A stretch of 64,000 bases of DNA from Collinsella sp. AM18-10 (GCF_003471585.1 NZ_QRJO01000005.1:1-64000); one strand, 5' to 3'; counted from the stretch's first letter, positions 43,411-52,441 are shown. Program-made: numbers and translations. The notes: generated from the sequence alone by a model not told the origin.

Positions 43411-43739
43411 GCTGTAGGCGGCTTTCTGGGGTCGGGGCGGATTGCGTCGGGCGAGCTCGTTGTGCACACGCGTTGTTGCTCAACGCCTCGCGTGTTTCCA
43501 AGCCCCCGCCTTGCTGCGTCGTTGGGTTTATTTGTCGGCTGACGTTCGTTGCTGATAACTACTGAGTAGTATAAACAAGTGTATGGAATTATGTAGGGGT
43601 GCCCATGTTGCGGGCGGCCATTATTCGCCATTATTCGCCAAACGGTAACGCGACGATGTTCGATGAAAATGCGACTGAGGCGATATATGTTGACTGGTAT
43701 ACTTGTTTCGTTTTAAAACGCAGGAACGGAGATGGTCGC

Positions 43740-44609
43740 ATGGCACAGCCAGATACGACGCCCACGGTGGGGCTTGCGCTCGAGGGAGGCGGCTACCGCG
43801 GTATGTATACGGCGGGCGTGCTCGACGTATGGATGGAGTGCGGCCTGACCTGTGACCATATGGTGGGCGTCTCGGCGGGCGCGGCGTTTGGCTACAACTT
43901 TAAATCGCGCCAGATCGGCCGTGCCATTCGCTACAACAAGGCCTATTGCGCCGACAAGCGCTATGCGAGCGTGACGAGCTGGCTGCGAACCGGCGACATG
44001 TTCAATGCCGAGTTTGCCTATCACGAGGTTCCCATCGATCGCGATCCCATCGACCTGGAGGCTTATCGTGCCTGCCCCATGCGGTTTACCTGCGTGTGCA
44101 CCGATCTTAAGACGGGGCGGGCCGTCTACCATGACCTGCCTTACGGTGATGAGCATGATATCGAGTGGATCCGGGCGTCGTCGGCGATTCCCGTGGCAAC
44201 ACGACCCGTTGCCATTGAGGGGCACAAGTACCTGGATGGCGGCGTTGCCGATTCCATTCCCAGCGCATGGCTGTTTGCGCAGGGCTATGACCGCAACGTG
44301 GTGGTGCTGACGCAGCCGGCGGGCTTTGTAAAGCAGCCCAATAGCGTGATGCCTATGCTGCGTCGCGTGTATCGTCACTATCCGGAGTTTGTTGCGGCGC
44401 TTGAGCACCGGCACGAGGTATATAACGCCACGCTCGACGACCTGGCGCGTCGCGAGGCCGCTGGCGAGATCTTTGTGGTGCGGCCGAGCGAATCGGTGAA
44501 GGTGCCGTCGCTGTGCCGCGAGCCCGAGGAACTCGAACGCATCTATCAGATCGGCCGTCGCGATGCGGAGGCGTCTTTGTCCGCGCTGGAAACGTATCTG
44601 GCGGGGTAG
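43740..44609 (+). CDS. Patatin-like phospholipase
   Basis: A 289-residue patatin-family lipid acyl hydrolase. The oxyanion loop is EGGGYRGMYTAGVLD (residues 14-28), the nucleophile is in GVSAGAAFG, and the catalytic Asp is in DGGVAD; together they form the Ser-Asp dyad. There is no signal peptide, so it acts inside the cell or at the inner membrane face; the substrate is unknown. ATG 43740 begins just before the conserved lead and has GGAG 10 bases upstream. Confidence 0.88.
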   Translation: MAQPDTTPTVGLALEGGGYRGMYTAGVLDVWMECGLTCDHMVGVSAGAAFGYNFKSRQIGRAIRYNKAYCADKRYASVTSWLRTGDMFNAEFAYHEVPIDRDPIDLEAYRACPMRFTCVCTDLKTGRAVYHDLPYGDEHDIEWIRASSAIPVATRPVAIEGHKYLDGGVADSIPSAWLFAQGYDRNVVVLTQPAGFVKQPNSVMPMLRRVYRHYPEFVAALEHRHEVYNATLDDLARREAAGEIFVVRPSESVKVPSLCREPEELERIYQIGRRDAEASLSALETYLAG

Positions 44610-44631
44610 GACAAGCTGCCGCGGACTCGGC

Positions 44632-44801
44632 GGAAAGCGCGTCCCAGAATGAGCGCTCAGAACGGGTTGCAGTTTCCCAAACGGTGGGGTTTCGGAAAGT
44701 TCGTCCCGGAATATGCGTTCAGACTGGGATGCGGTTTCCCGTTAAGCCTCTATATGGAAAGCGCATCCCAGAATGGAGGTCCAAACTGGGATGCGCTTTC
44801 C
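44632..44801. repeat. Three tandem 46-bp hairpins at 62-bp pitch
   Basis: Left arms GGAAAGCGCGTCCCAG (44632), GGAAAGTTCGTCCCGG (44694) and GGAAAGCGCATCCCAG (44756) are each followed 30 bp later by an inverted partner ending in GTTTCC or CTTTCC (44662, 44724, 44786). Loops are 14 nt and linkers between hairpins 16 nt, all constant. The third hairpin is a perfect 16-bp stem. They lie between the convergent stops of the patatin and thiE genes. The alternating-inverted layout is like the 17.4 kb array but with a different motif. Confidence 0.88.
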
Positions 44802-44845
44802 GCTATTGAAGATATGAGGCTGCGAATCAGCTGTTCGGCCTATGC

Positions 44846-45541
44846 CTATGCCTGCTGCCAGGTGTCGACGAGCTCCTTGGCCGCGGCGTAGGGATCATCG
44901 GCGCTGCAGACGGCGCTCACCACAAAGAAGCCGTCGACGCCGGTGGCCTTAAGCTGCGGCAGGTCGGCCGTCTTGACGCCGCCGCCCACCACGATGGGCA
45001 CGGGGCTTGCCGCGTGGAGTGCGGCCAGGTCCTCAAAGCTTTTGGTGATGATAGAGCCATCGGCCGCGCGTCCGCAGTCGCGCTTGGTCTCGGTCTCGTG
45101 GAGCGGGCCGATGCCAAGGTAGTCGACCAAACTCATGTCGGCGGTCTTGACGTACTCGAGCATCTCCTCGCAACGGGCCGAAAGGCCCACGATGGCATCG
45201 GGGCCCAAAAGTTTGCGGCAGACCTCGACGGGAATATCGCTCTGGCCCACGTGCACGCCGTCGACAGCAATGCCCTGCTCGCGCGCGGCGAGTACGCAGT
45301 CCAGGCGGTCGTCGATCAGCAAAGCGACCTGACCGGTCTTGCCAGCCTGTGCGATTGCCTGCGCGGCGCCGCCGGTCAGCGCGATGATCTCGCGGGCGCT
45401 TGCCACCTTGGAGCGCACCTGGATGCAGGTAAAGCCGGCATCGAGTGCCTGGGCCACCACATCGCCCACGGGGCGCCCGAGCGTGTTTTCGGGGCCGAGT
45501 ACCAGATAGGCCGAGATATCAAGGTTGTCGCGGATGCTCAT
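44846..45541 (-). CDS. thiE: Thiamine-phosphate synthase
   Basis: A 231-residue TIM-barrel enzyme that joins HMP-pyrophosphate and thiazole phosphate to thiamine monophosphate. Seen: VRSKVASAREI (usually QLR.K), LLIDDRLDCVLA, GVHVGQSDIPV, LGIGPLHETETK, VVGGGVKTADLP. Its ATG overlaps the stop of the thiamine-binding protein gene (ATGA), with GGAGGAAGCACG as ribosome binding site. Last gene of the TPP-riboswitch operon. Confidence 0.92.
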   Translation of the reverse strand: MSIRDNLDISAYLVLGPENTLGRPVGDVVAQALDAGFTCIQVRSKVASAREIIALTGGAAQAIAQAGKTGQVALLIDDRLDCVLAAREQGIAVDGVHVGQSDIPVEVCRKLLGPDAIVGLSARCEEMLEYVKTADMSLVDYLGIGPLHETETKRDCGRAADGSIITKSFEDLAALHAASPVPIVVGGGVKTADLPQLKATGVDGFFVVSAVCSADDPYAAAKELVDTWQQA

Positions 45542-45879
45542 CGTGCTTCCTCCTGCTTTTTGATCTGTGCTTCCATGCGCTCGAGTTTGCCGGTCATGGT
45601 GTCGGTAAATCCGGGTCGAATATCGGCTTTGAGCACGACTTCGGTGCGGATGCCCTTGCTCGCCAACACAAAGGTCGCGTCGCGCACGACCTGCATGACC
45701 TCGTCCCAGTCGCCCTCGATCTCGGTGAACATCGAGGTGGTGCGGTTGGGAAGGCCGCTCTCGCGAATGACACGCACGACCTCGGCGACCTCGGCGGACA
45801 GCTCATCGCCGGTACCGCATGGGGCGATGGCCACGGCGACGAGTGTGTTCATGCCGGCATCGGTTGCGGGCTCGGACAT
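45538..45879 (-). CDS. Thiamine-binding protein of the MTH1187/YkoF-like family
   Basis: A 113-residue protein of the DUF77/thiamine-binding family (VAVAIAPCGTGDELSAEVAEVVRVIRESGL, TSMFTEIEGDWDEVMQVVRDA). Relatives form dimers or tetramers with a ferredoxin-like fold and bind thiamine or its HMP moiety. Location between thiM and thiE under a TPP riboswitch supports such a role. GAGGAGG lies before ATG 45879. Confidence 0.85.
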   Translation of the reverse strand: MSEPATDAGMNTLVAVAIAPCGTGDELSAEVAEVVRVIRESGLPNRTTSMFTEIEGDWDEVMQVVRDATFVLASKGIRTEVVLKADIRPGFTDTMTGKLERMEAQIKKQEEAR

Positions 45880-45882
45880 GCC

Positions 45883-46722
45883 TTATGCCTCCTCGAGCTC
45901 GAGTTGGTTATCGGCAATGTCCTGGGCGGTCGCGCGGTAGAGCTCGTCGATAAAGGCGACCTTAAAGCTTGCCGGGGCATCGGCAACGGCGGCGGCACGC
46001 GTGCCGGCAACGTTGTAGGCGGCGGTGCCGCAGATGGCCGCCGTAAACGGGTCGGCGGCGCAGGCATACACGGCCAGCACGCCGCCCTGCGAGCAACCGC
46101 AGCCGGTGATTTTGGACATGAGCGGGCTGCCGCCGTGGGACTTGGCCACGGTCGTGCCGTCGGTAATCAGGTCGACTTCGCCCGAGACCACAACGGCGCC
46201 GCCGGTGTAGCGGGCGAGCGCCACGGCGGCGCCGCGGGCGGCGTCTACCGTGTCGGTGGTATCGACACCGCGCACGCGACTCAGATCGGCCGCTTCGCCC
46301 TCAAGGCCCCACAGGCCGGCGAGCGCGATAATCTCGGAGGCATTGCCGCGCACGATGGCGGGTTTGTACTGCTTGAGTTCGCCTACCAGTTGGGTGCGCA
46401 GGCTGCCGATGCCCAGGCCCACCGGATCGAGCACCCAGGGCTTGCCGGCGTCGTGTGCCGCCTTGGCCGCGCGGGGAATCGTCTGCTCGTAGATGGGGAA
46501 GAGTGTGCCCATGTTCAGATAGATGGCGCCGCCGCCGGCAACGAGCGCCTCGCCCTCGTCGGGCAGATAGACCATGGCGGCCGATCCGCCCACGGCGAGC
46601 TGCGCGTTGGCGACAAAGTCAATCGTCACCGTGTTGGTGATGGAGCCCGCCATCGGATTGGTGGCGCGAATCTCCTCCACGGCCTTGACCACGTTTTGCT
46701 TGAGCTGTTTCGAATCGATCAC
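45883..46722 (-). CDS. thiM: Hydroxyethylthiazole kinase
   Basis: A 279-residue ribokinase-fold kinase that phosphorylates thiazole alcohol for thiamine salvage. Typical stretches: NTVTIDFVANAQLAVGGSAAM, NMGTLFPIYEQTIPRAA, KPWVLDPVGLG, IVRGNASEIIALAG, and the ATP/catalytic GCGCSQGG. The start is GTG 46722 with AAGGAGG eight bases upstream. First gene behind the TPP riboswitch; no thiC or thiG in the window, consistent with salvage. Confidence 0.92.
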   Translation of the reverse strand: MIDSKQLKQNVVKAVEEIRATNPMAGSITNTVTIDFVANAQLAVGGSAAMVYLPDEGEALVAGGGAIYLNMGTLFPIYEQTIPRAAKAAHDAGKPWVLDPVGLGIGSLRTQLVGELKQYKPAIVRGNASEIIALAGLWGLEGEAADLSRVRGVDTTDTVDAARGAAVALARYTGGAVVVSGEVDLITDGTTVAKSHGGSPLMSKITGCGCSQGGVLAVYACAADPFTAAICGTAAYNVAGTRAAAVADAPASFKVAFIDELYRATAQDIADNQLELEEA

Positions 46723-46744
46723 TGCACATGCCTCCTTGGCATAG

Positions 46745-46774
46745 AAAAGGGGCGCTGTGCATAGACAGCGCCCC
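46745..46774 (-). terminator. Riboswitch expression-platform terminator
   Basis: On the minus strand GGGGCGCTGT / ACAGCGCCCC (10-bp perfect stem, 6-nt loop) is followed by TTTTC. It lies between the TPP aptamer and thiM, as expected for transcription termination when TPP is bound. Confidence 0.88.
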
Positions 46775-46782
46775 TAAAAAGG

Positions 46783-46878
46783 CGGCATGCTCCCTACGCC
46801 AGCATTAACTGACAGGTTCAAAGGATTGGGCCCCATGCCCTCTCAGCCTTGTGGTTTGCACCGCCGGCACTCCCGCAT
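46783..46878 (-). promoter_or_regulatory. TPP (THI-box) riboswitch
   Basis: Read leftward the element contains the two conserved TPP-aptamer blocks: CTGAGAGGG (about 46837-46845) and, after a short arm, CCTTTGAACCTGTCAGTTAA followed by GCTGGCGTAGGGA. It directly precedes the terminator at 46745-46774 and the thiM operon, so TPP binding should turn off thiM, the thiamine-binding protein and thiE. Confidence 0.95.
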
Positions 46879-46945
46879 CGAATCTGTTGTTCCCTATACT
46901 AGCGCATCGGTACAATGGTTACGATGAAAACGACTGGGGGACCCT

Positions 46946-47854
46946 ATGATCAAACTTGTGCTGACCGATATGGACGATACGCTGATTCCGGCCGGGCATG
47001 ACGGCGCCAGCGACTATGCCATCGAGGGCATTCATGCCATGCAGGCGGCGGGTCTGCACTTTGGTCCGGTTTCGGGTCGTCAGCCGTCTGCGATGGGCTG
47101 GATGTTTAAAAATCGTTCCGAGTGCTATTCGACCGGCGCATTCTGTAACGGCCAGGTCATGTTTGTCGACGGCGAGGCGGTCGCCTCGCGTGCGACCGAT
47201 AGCGACGCACTAATGCGTTTAGCCGCCTATCTGGAAGAAGAAACCGACGATACCTATCTGAAGGTCTACAGCTTAGGTGATGACTTTTGGGATAACGATG
47301 CCTATTGCGTGACACGTGATGCCGAGCGTGTGCGTCGCGCTATGGAATCGGGCGGCAATGCGTGGCTCAAGGGCGAAGAGGCCCCGTGCCGCCCTGTCGT
47401 CGATGATGCGCCGGTGTTCAAGGCGAATATCTGGAGCGCCCGTTCGCGTGAGGAGCTCGCGGAGCTACGCGAGCGCGTTGCCGCCGAGGTGCCGGAGCTC
47501 TCGCTTGTGTTTCCCAACAACCGTGTGCGCCTGTTCGACATCCTTCCGGCTGGTTGGGACAAGGGCTGCGCTGCGCTGGAGCTGGCGCGCGCTTTGGGCC
47601 TAACGCCCGACGAGGTGGCCGTATTTGGCGATTCCGATAACGACCTGCCCATGATCGATGCCGTTCCCAACTCCGTTGCGGTCGCCAATGCCAACGAGGC
47701 CGTCACGGCTGCCGCACGCTGGCATATCGGCGCTGCGGCAGACGATGCGGTTGGCGCAGCGCTGCATCAGATTGCCGCCTGCGCCGCGACGGGGGAGATG
47801 CCGTCGTTTATGCGTCAGATGAGCACGACGGGTTTCGACGTCACGAACGTCTAG
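46946..47854 (+). CDS. HAD-superfamily (Cof-type) phosphatase
   Basis: A 302-residue phosphatase of the Cof/YbjI group: motif I DMDDTLIPAG, motif II SGRQPSA, and motif IV FGDSDNDLPMI. Members dephosphorylate sugar phosphates or nucleotides such as FMN and PLP; the substrate is not predictable. Divergent from the thiamine operon; a TACAAT -10 lies at 46909-46914. Ten bases separate its stop from the LysR gene. Confidence 0.85.
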   Translation: MIKLVLTDMDDTLIPAGHDGASDYAIEGIHAMQAAGLHFGPVSGRQPSAMGWMFKNRSECYSTGAFCNGQVMFVDGEAVASRATDSDALMRLAAYLEEETDDTYLKVYSLGDDFWDNDAYCVTRDAERVRRAMESGGNAWLKGEEAPCRPVVDDAPVFKANIWSARSREELAELRERVAAEVPELSLVFPNNRVRLFDILPAGWDKGCAALELARALGLTPDEVAVFGDSDNDLPMIDAVPNSVAVANANEAVTAAARWHIGAAADDAVGAALHQIAACAATGEMPSFMRQMSTTGFDVTNV

Positions 47855-47864
47855 GGAGAAGGCT

Positions 47865-48761
47865 ATGAAGCTTCAGCAGCTCAGGTATGTTGTCAAGGTT
47901 GCCGAATGCGGTAGCATCACCGAGGCCTCGCGCCGACTCTTTGTGTCGCAGCCTTCGATTACCGCGTCGATTCGCGACCTCGAAAACGAGATGGACGTGC
48001 GCATCTTTGAGCGCACCAACAAGGGCGTCATTGTGTCCGAGGAAGGCGAGACCTTCTTGGGCTACGCGCGCCAGGTACTCGACCAGGCCGACCTGCTCGA
48101 GGGCAAGTACAAGGGCGCATCCGAGCAGGTGCCGCACTTTAGTGTGAGCTGTCAGCATTATTCCTTTGCCGTTAACGCGTTTGTTGACGTGATCCGCGAG
48201 TTCGATGCCGCGCGCTACGACTTTACCCTGCGCGAGGAGCAAACCCACGAGATTATCGAGGACGTCGCGCACATGAAAAGCGAGCTCGGCATCCTGTATC
48301 TGTCGGAGCACAATCGCGAGGTCATCGAGCGCATGTTGGCGGCCAACGAGCTCGTGTTCGAAGGGCTCTTCTGCGCCACGCCGCATGTCTTCGTGTGCGC
48401 CGACCATCCGCTGGCGGGCCGCTCGAGTGTGACGCTCGGGGACTTGGAAGACTACCCGTTCCTGTCCTATGAGCAGGGCAGCTATAACTCGTTTTATTAT
48501 TCTGAGGAGCTGACCTCGACCTTTGAGCGCCGCAAGAATATCCGCGTGCGCGACCGTGCGACGCTGTTCAACCTAGCTATGGGCCTTAACGGCTACACGG
48601 TGTGTTCGGGCGTGATCAGCCATGAGCTTAACGGCCCCGGTATTATCTCGATTCCGCTCGATGTAGACGAGTACATGGAGATCGGCATTATCACGCGCAA
48701 AAATACGACGCTCACGCGCTATGGGCAGGCCTATATCGAAGCGATTCGTCAGCATATTTAG
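47865..48761 (+). CDS. LysR-family regulator upstream of core-MetE
   Basis: A 298-residue LysR regulator: winged helix MKLQQLRYVVKVAECGSITEASRRLFVSQPSITASIRDLENEM, then an effector domain (90-295) with EEQTHEIIEDV and VCADHPLAG. The same N-terminal type is common in regulators of methionine/cysteine genes in gut Firmicutes and Actinobacteria. It may regulate the core-MetE gene that follows after a 152-bp AT-rich gap containing a dyad. AGGGAG before the ATG. Confidence 0.87.
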   Translation: MKLQQLRYVVKVAECGSITEASRRLFVSQPSITASIRDLENEMDVRIFERTNKGVIVSEEGETFLGYARQVLDQADLLEGKYKGASEQVPHFSVSCQHYSFAVNAFVDVIREFDAARYDFTLREEQTHEIIEDVAHMKSELGILYLSEHNREVIERMLAANELVFEGLFCATPHVFVCADHPLAGRSSVTLGDLEDYPFLSYEQGSYNSFYYSEELTSTFERRKNIRVRDRATLFNLAMGLNGYTVCSGVISHELNGPGIISIPLDVDEYMEIGIITRKNTTLTRYGQAYIEAIRQHI

Positions 48762-48832
48762 CTCACTTCGAGATACCCATGTGAGGCTGAGCTCCACTGT
48801 TGCTCAGTATAGAAAAAACTAATAACAAACCT

Positions 48833-48846
48833 ATATAAACGTATAT
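48833..48846. promoter_or_regulatory. AT-rich dyad between LysR and core-MetE genes
   Basis: ATATA / TATAT half-sites around AACG in an AT-rich promoter stretch (48810-48860), 68 bp before the core-MetE start. It fits the T-N11-A form of LysR binding sites. A weak hairpin CTGAGC/GCTCAG at 48786-48807 just upstream could end the LysR transcript. Confidence 0.4.
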
Positions 48847-48913
48847 TTTACGATGGCCATATAAGCGCTCATACTCTGTCCCAGTAAAGCAACCAATGCA
48901 AAGGGAGATATCT

Positions 48914-50047
48914 ATGAGCACTTCAATTCAATCGAACGCGCCGTTTCGCGCTGATATCGTCGGCAGCTTTCTTCGTCCGCAGGCCGTAAAGGATGCCCGC
49001 GCTGCCTATGCGGCAGGCACGCTTGATGCCGAGGGGCTTAAGGCCGTCGAGGACGAGGCCATTCGCGATTTGGTGGCAAAGCAGAAGGCCGCCGGCCTGC
49101 AAGTTATCACCGATGGCGAGTTCCGCCGCAGCTACTGGCACCTCGATTTTATGTGGGGCCTTAACGGCATTGAGCGCCGCACCTCGCGTACAGGCTATAT
49201 GTTCCACGATGAGGAGACTACCGCCGACACCGCCGTGGTAACCGGTCCCATTGGCGGCAAGAATCATCCGTTCGTCGAGCATTTTAAGTTCGTCAAGGCG
49301 CTTGAGGGGGAGGGCCAGGTCGCACGGCAAACCATTCCGGCACCGATCCAGACGTTCTCCGAAGTCACGCTCGACCGTTGCGATGGCCAGCAGGAGAGTC
49401 TGCGCGCCGTCTACAAGACCGACGAAGAGCTCGCCGATGCCATCGCGGCAGCATACCGCACCGTGATTGCCGACCTGTACGCAGCAGGCTGCCGCAATAT
49501 CCAGTTTGATGACTGTACTTGGGGTATCTACTGCGACACCGATTTCGTGGCAAAGACCGGCATGAGCCCGGTCGACCTGCAAAAGGTAAGCGAGCTGGGC
49601 GTGGCGCTCAACAACGCCGCCATCGAGGGCAAGCCCGACGATCTGGTCATCAACACGCACGTGTGCCGCGGCAACTATCACTCCACGTATGCCTTCGAGG
49701 GTGGTTACGATCCCATTGCACCGTACCTGTTCGCGCACGAGGATGTCGACGCGTTCTACCTTGAGTTCGATACGCCGCGCGCCGGTGGCTTTGAGCCGCT
49801 CAAGTATGTTGCTCCCGGCAAGAAGGTCGTGCTGGGCCTGGTGACCACCAAGGCCGCTGAGCTCGAGGACGAGGATGCCATCGTCGAACGTATTCACGAG
49901 GCCGCAAAGTATGTGCCGCTCGTGAACCTGTACCTGTCGCCCCAGTGCGGCTTTGCCAGCTGTGAGATTGGCAACAAACTGACCGAGGACGAACAGTGGG
50001 CAAAGATCGCGCTGGTCAAGCGCATTTCCGAGCGCGTTTGGAAGTAA
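48914..50047 (+). CDS. Core-MetE-type cobalamin-independent methionine synthase
   Basis: A 377-residue protein corresponding to only the catalytic C-terminal half of MetE (full MetE is about 750 residues). Present are the N-terminal RADIVGSFLRP, VITDGEFRRSYWHLDFMWG, QFDDCTWGIYCD, and the zinc-ligand sites NTHVCRGN (His and Cys) and SPQCGFAS (Cys). Short forms may use a corrinoid protein or other methyl donors rather than methyl-folate; that is family knowledge, not shown here. AAGGGAG precedes the ATG. Likely controlled by the LysR at 47865. Confidence 0.85.
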   Translation: MSTSIQSNAPFRADIVGSFLRPQAVKDARAAYAAGTLDAEGLKAVEDEAIRDLVAKQKAAGLQVITDGEFRRSYWHLDFMWGLNGIERRTSRTGYMFHDEETTADTAVVTGPIGGKNHPFVEHFKFVKALEGEGQVARQTIPAPIQTFSEVTLDRCDGQQESLRAVYKTDEELADAIAAAYRTVIADLYAAGCRNIQFDDCTWGIYCDTDFVAKTGMSPVDLQKVSELGVALNNAAIEGKPDDLVINTHVCRGNYHSTYAFEGGYDPIAPYLFAHEDVDAFYLEFDTPRAGGFEPLKYVAPGKKVVLGLVTTKAAELEDEDAIVERIHEAAKYVPLVNLYLSPQCGFASCEIGNKLTEDEQWAKIALVKRISERVWK

Positions 50048-50170
50048 CGCTACCGTTTGCAGGTGACGGCGCGTGCGAGACATGGCATATCACGTACAAT
50101 GGTTCGGATCGTATCGTTCGGGCAGGTTATCCGATATGCCTGATCGCCCTTCCATCATGAAAGGACTTCC

Positions 50171-51505
50171 ATGTCCCAATCCTCGACGCCCGCCGTCACC
50201 GATGCCATCTACGATGCATCGTCGCTCGGCCGCCCGCGCATGTTTGTGTTGGGTTTGCAACACATGTTTGCGATGTTCGGAGCCACGGTGCTCGTGCCTG
50301 TGCTCACCGGCCTTTCCGTTTCGGCGACGCTTCTGTTCGCCGGCATCGGCACGCTGCTGTTTCATTTTCTATCGCGCGGTAAGGTGCCCGCGTTTCTGGG
50401 CTCGTCGTTTGCTTTTATCGCGGGTTATGCCGCCATTGCACCCAACGGCGAGGCCGAGCTTTTGCCCTACGCCTGCCTGGGCGTTGCCTGCGCCGGTCTA
50501 CTCTATCCGGTACTTGCGGCACTCTTCCGCGCATTTGGCGCCAAGCGTGTCATGCGCTTCTTTCCGCCGGTGGTGACCGGTCCCATCGTCATTTCCATCG
50601 GCCTGATCCTGGCGAGCTCTGCCATTGCCAACTGCCAGACCAACTGGCTTGTCGCCGTTATCGCTGTGGCCGTGATCGTCATCTGCAACATCTGGGGCCG
50701 CGGCATGATCAAGATCGTGCCGATTTTGCTGGGCGTTGTGGTGAGCTATGCCGTTGCGACTGCGCTCGGCGAGGTTGATTTCTCGGGCGTTGCCGCCGCT
50801 CCGTGGGTCGGTCTGCCCATCGTGTGGGACAACACCGTGTTTGCACTCTTTGGGCCGCAGTTCGATAGCGGTCTTGCCACGACGGCCATCATCACCATCA
50901 TGCCGCTGGCTTTCGCGACCATGATCGAGCATATCGGTGATATCTCGGCTATCGGCTCCACTTGCGAGCGTAACTACATCGCCGATCCCGGCCTGCATCG
51001 CACGCTGCTCGGCGATGGTCTCGCCACGATTCTGGCGTCGCTCTTTGGCGCTCCGGCCAACACCACGTATGGCGAGAACACCGGCGTGCTCGCCCTGACG
51101 CGCGTGTTCGACCCGCGCGTGATTCGCATTGCCGCCTGCTGCGCCATCGTGCTTTCGTTCTGCCCCAAGTTTGCTGCCGTGATCGCCGCCATGCCAGCGT
51201 GTGTAATCGGCGGCGTGTCGCTCGTGCTCTACGGCATGATCAGCGCCGTGGGCGTCCGTAACCTCATCGAGAATCAGGTTGATTTCCAGAACAACCGCAA
51301 CGTGCTGGTGGCGGCTCTGGTGCTCGTGCTTTCGCTCGGCATTGCCTACAGTACCGCCGGTGCCATCGTGCTGGAGCTGGGCGGCGTGACCATTTCGCTC
51401 TCGGGCCTTGCCGTGGGTTCGCTGGTGGGCATTGTGCTCAATGCCATCCTACCGGGCAACGACTTTGAGTTCGACGTCTCTGAACTCGAGGAGGCCGCCG
51501 AGTAA
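50171..51505 (+). CDS. Uracil/xanthine permease (UraA-like, NCS2)
   Basis: A 444-residue, 14-TM nucleobase transporter. It has the UraA-type lead LGLQHMFAMFGATVLVPVLTG, the substrate-site PLAFATMIEHIGDISAI (Glu/His), and FGAPANTTYGENTGVLALT. It imports uracil, or possibly xanthine, with H+. AAAGGA lies five bases before the ATG and a TACAAT -10 is near 50096. Confidence 0.9.
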   Translation: MSQSSTPAVTDAIYDASSLGRPRMFVLGLQHMFAMFGATVLVPVLTGLSVSATLLFAGIGTLLFHFLSRGKVPAFLGSSFAFIAGYAAIAPNGEAELLPYACLGVACAGLLYPVLAALFRAFGAKRVMRFFPPVVTGPIVISIGLILASSAIANCQTNWLVAVIAVAVIVICNIWGRGMIKIVPILLGVVVSYAVATALGEVDFSGVAAAPWVGLPIVWDNTVFALFGPQFDSGLATTAIITIMPLAFATMIEHIGDISAIGSTCERNYIADPGLHRTLLGDGLATILASLFGAPANTTYGENTGVLALTRVFDPRVIRIAACCAIVLSFCPKFAAVIAAMPACVIGGVSLVLYGMISAVGVRNLIENQVDFQNNRNVLVAALVLVLSLGIAYSTAGAIVLELGGVTISLSGLAVGSLVGIVLNAILPGNDFEFDVSELEEAAE

Positions 51506-51524
51506 GGCCGGCTATCGATAAATC

Positions 51525-51570
51525 TAAAAAATGGCTCCCATGCGTGCAGCTACGCGTGGGAGCCATTTTT
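51525..51570. terminator. Bidirectional terminator between uraA-like and esterase genes
   Basis: AAAAATGGCTCCCA / TGGGAGCCATTTTT with GCGT/ACGC extending the stem; A-run before and T-run after make it usable from both sides. Confidence 0.9.
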
Positions 51571-52282
51571 AGTGCGTGAGTATCCAGTGGATGCCGCGGG
51601 CCATGCGCAAGTCGGTTTGGGCAAAGTGATTGCCGGGGTTGAGCTCCAGCGTTGTTGGAATGTCGCGCTCGACGAGCAACGCTTCCATCGCGCGTGTGTC
51701 GTCGAGTACGTGCCGCATCATGCGGTTGGGCGTCTTGGTTTCCTTTTTGCCGAGTGACAGATAGACGGCTTGCGGGCTGCCGGCAAATGGCGCCGTGCTG
51801 GCGCGATCGACAAATTCGGGAAACCACAGCGACCCCGATGCGCTTGCAGCGCGGTCAAAGGCGTCGGTTTGCCAGAGAGCCCAAAGCGAAAAGAGGCCTG
51901 CCAGCGAGTAGCCAGCAACGCCGTGCCAGGTGGGCGGCTGAGGAAGCGACGACTCGACCTGGGGGATTATCTGATTCAGCAGCTCATCAAGAAAACCGGC
52001 AGCTTGGCCGCCGAAAGGCTCGGCATCGCGCACGGTTCCGTCGCATGCCCAGGGGCTCAGCTCGCGATTCCAATCGAGCCCGCCAATGGCGACGAGGGTG
52101 AATGGCGGACAGTCGAGCTCTCGGCAGCACTCGTAGACTTTACTACCGTCGTCCATGACAACGGGGAGGTAGATGACGGGCGCGCTTTCCGTATGCTCCG
52201 AATGAACGGTTATCTGCTTATGATGCGCTTCCAAGGCAGGCTTCTCTCGGCGTTGTGATATCGACGGCCCCCATTGTCGCAC
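51569..52282 (-). CDS. Alpha/beta-hydrolase esterase (esterase D/Fes-like)
   Basis: A 237-residue hydrolase with nucleophile elbow GYSLAG (Ser near residue 130), oxyanion region VAIGGLDWNRELSPW and catalytic His in NPGNHF near the C-terminus. It matches the PF00756-type esterases (IroE/Fes/BesA), which hydrolyse siderophore esters or other acyl esters; there is no signal peptide. The start is uncertain: GTG 52282, or an internal TTG giving LEAHHKQ. The substrate is unknown. Confidence 0.82.
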   Translation of the reverse strand: MRQWGPSISQRREKPALEAHHKQITVHSEHTESAPVIYLPVVMDDGSKVYECCRELDCPPFTLVAIGGLDWNRELSPWACDGTVRDAEPFGGQAAGFLDELLNQIIPQVESSLPQPPTWHGVAGYSLAGLFSLWALWQTDAFDRAASASGSLWFPEFVDRASTAPFAGSPQAVYLSLGKKETKTPNRMMRHVLDDTRAMEALLVERDIPTTLELNPGNHFAQTDLRMARGIHWILTH

Positions 52283-52356
52283 GCCGGCTCATGCAGGTTG
52301 GGCTAGACCAAAGACAATCTCGTGCATACCCTGCGGACGCATATGGAAAACGCCAC

Positions 52357-52391
52357 CGCCGGAGGGGAGCTCGGCGGTGGCGTTGTTAAAC
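52357..52391 (-). terminator. Terminator of the surface-protein gene
   Basis: AACGCCACCGCCG / CGGCGGTGGCGTT, 13-bp stem with a 9-10-nt loop, downstream of the leftward surface-protein gene; a T-rich tract (GTTTTCC) follows on that strand. Confidence 0.85.
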
Positions 52392-52441
52392 GGTGCTGGG
52401 ACTCGGGGCCTTCGCGGGAGCTGCCATGTGCGCAGAGGCGT

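Noticed and set aside
48762..48913. SAM or cobalamin riboswitch before core-MetE
   Set aside because: The gap is short and AT-rich with no conserved aptamer core; LysR control fits better.
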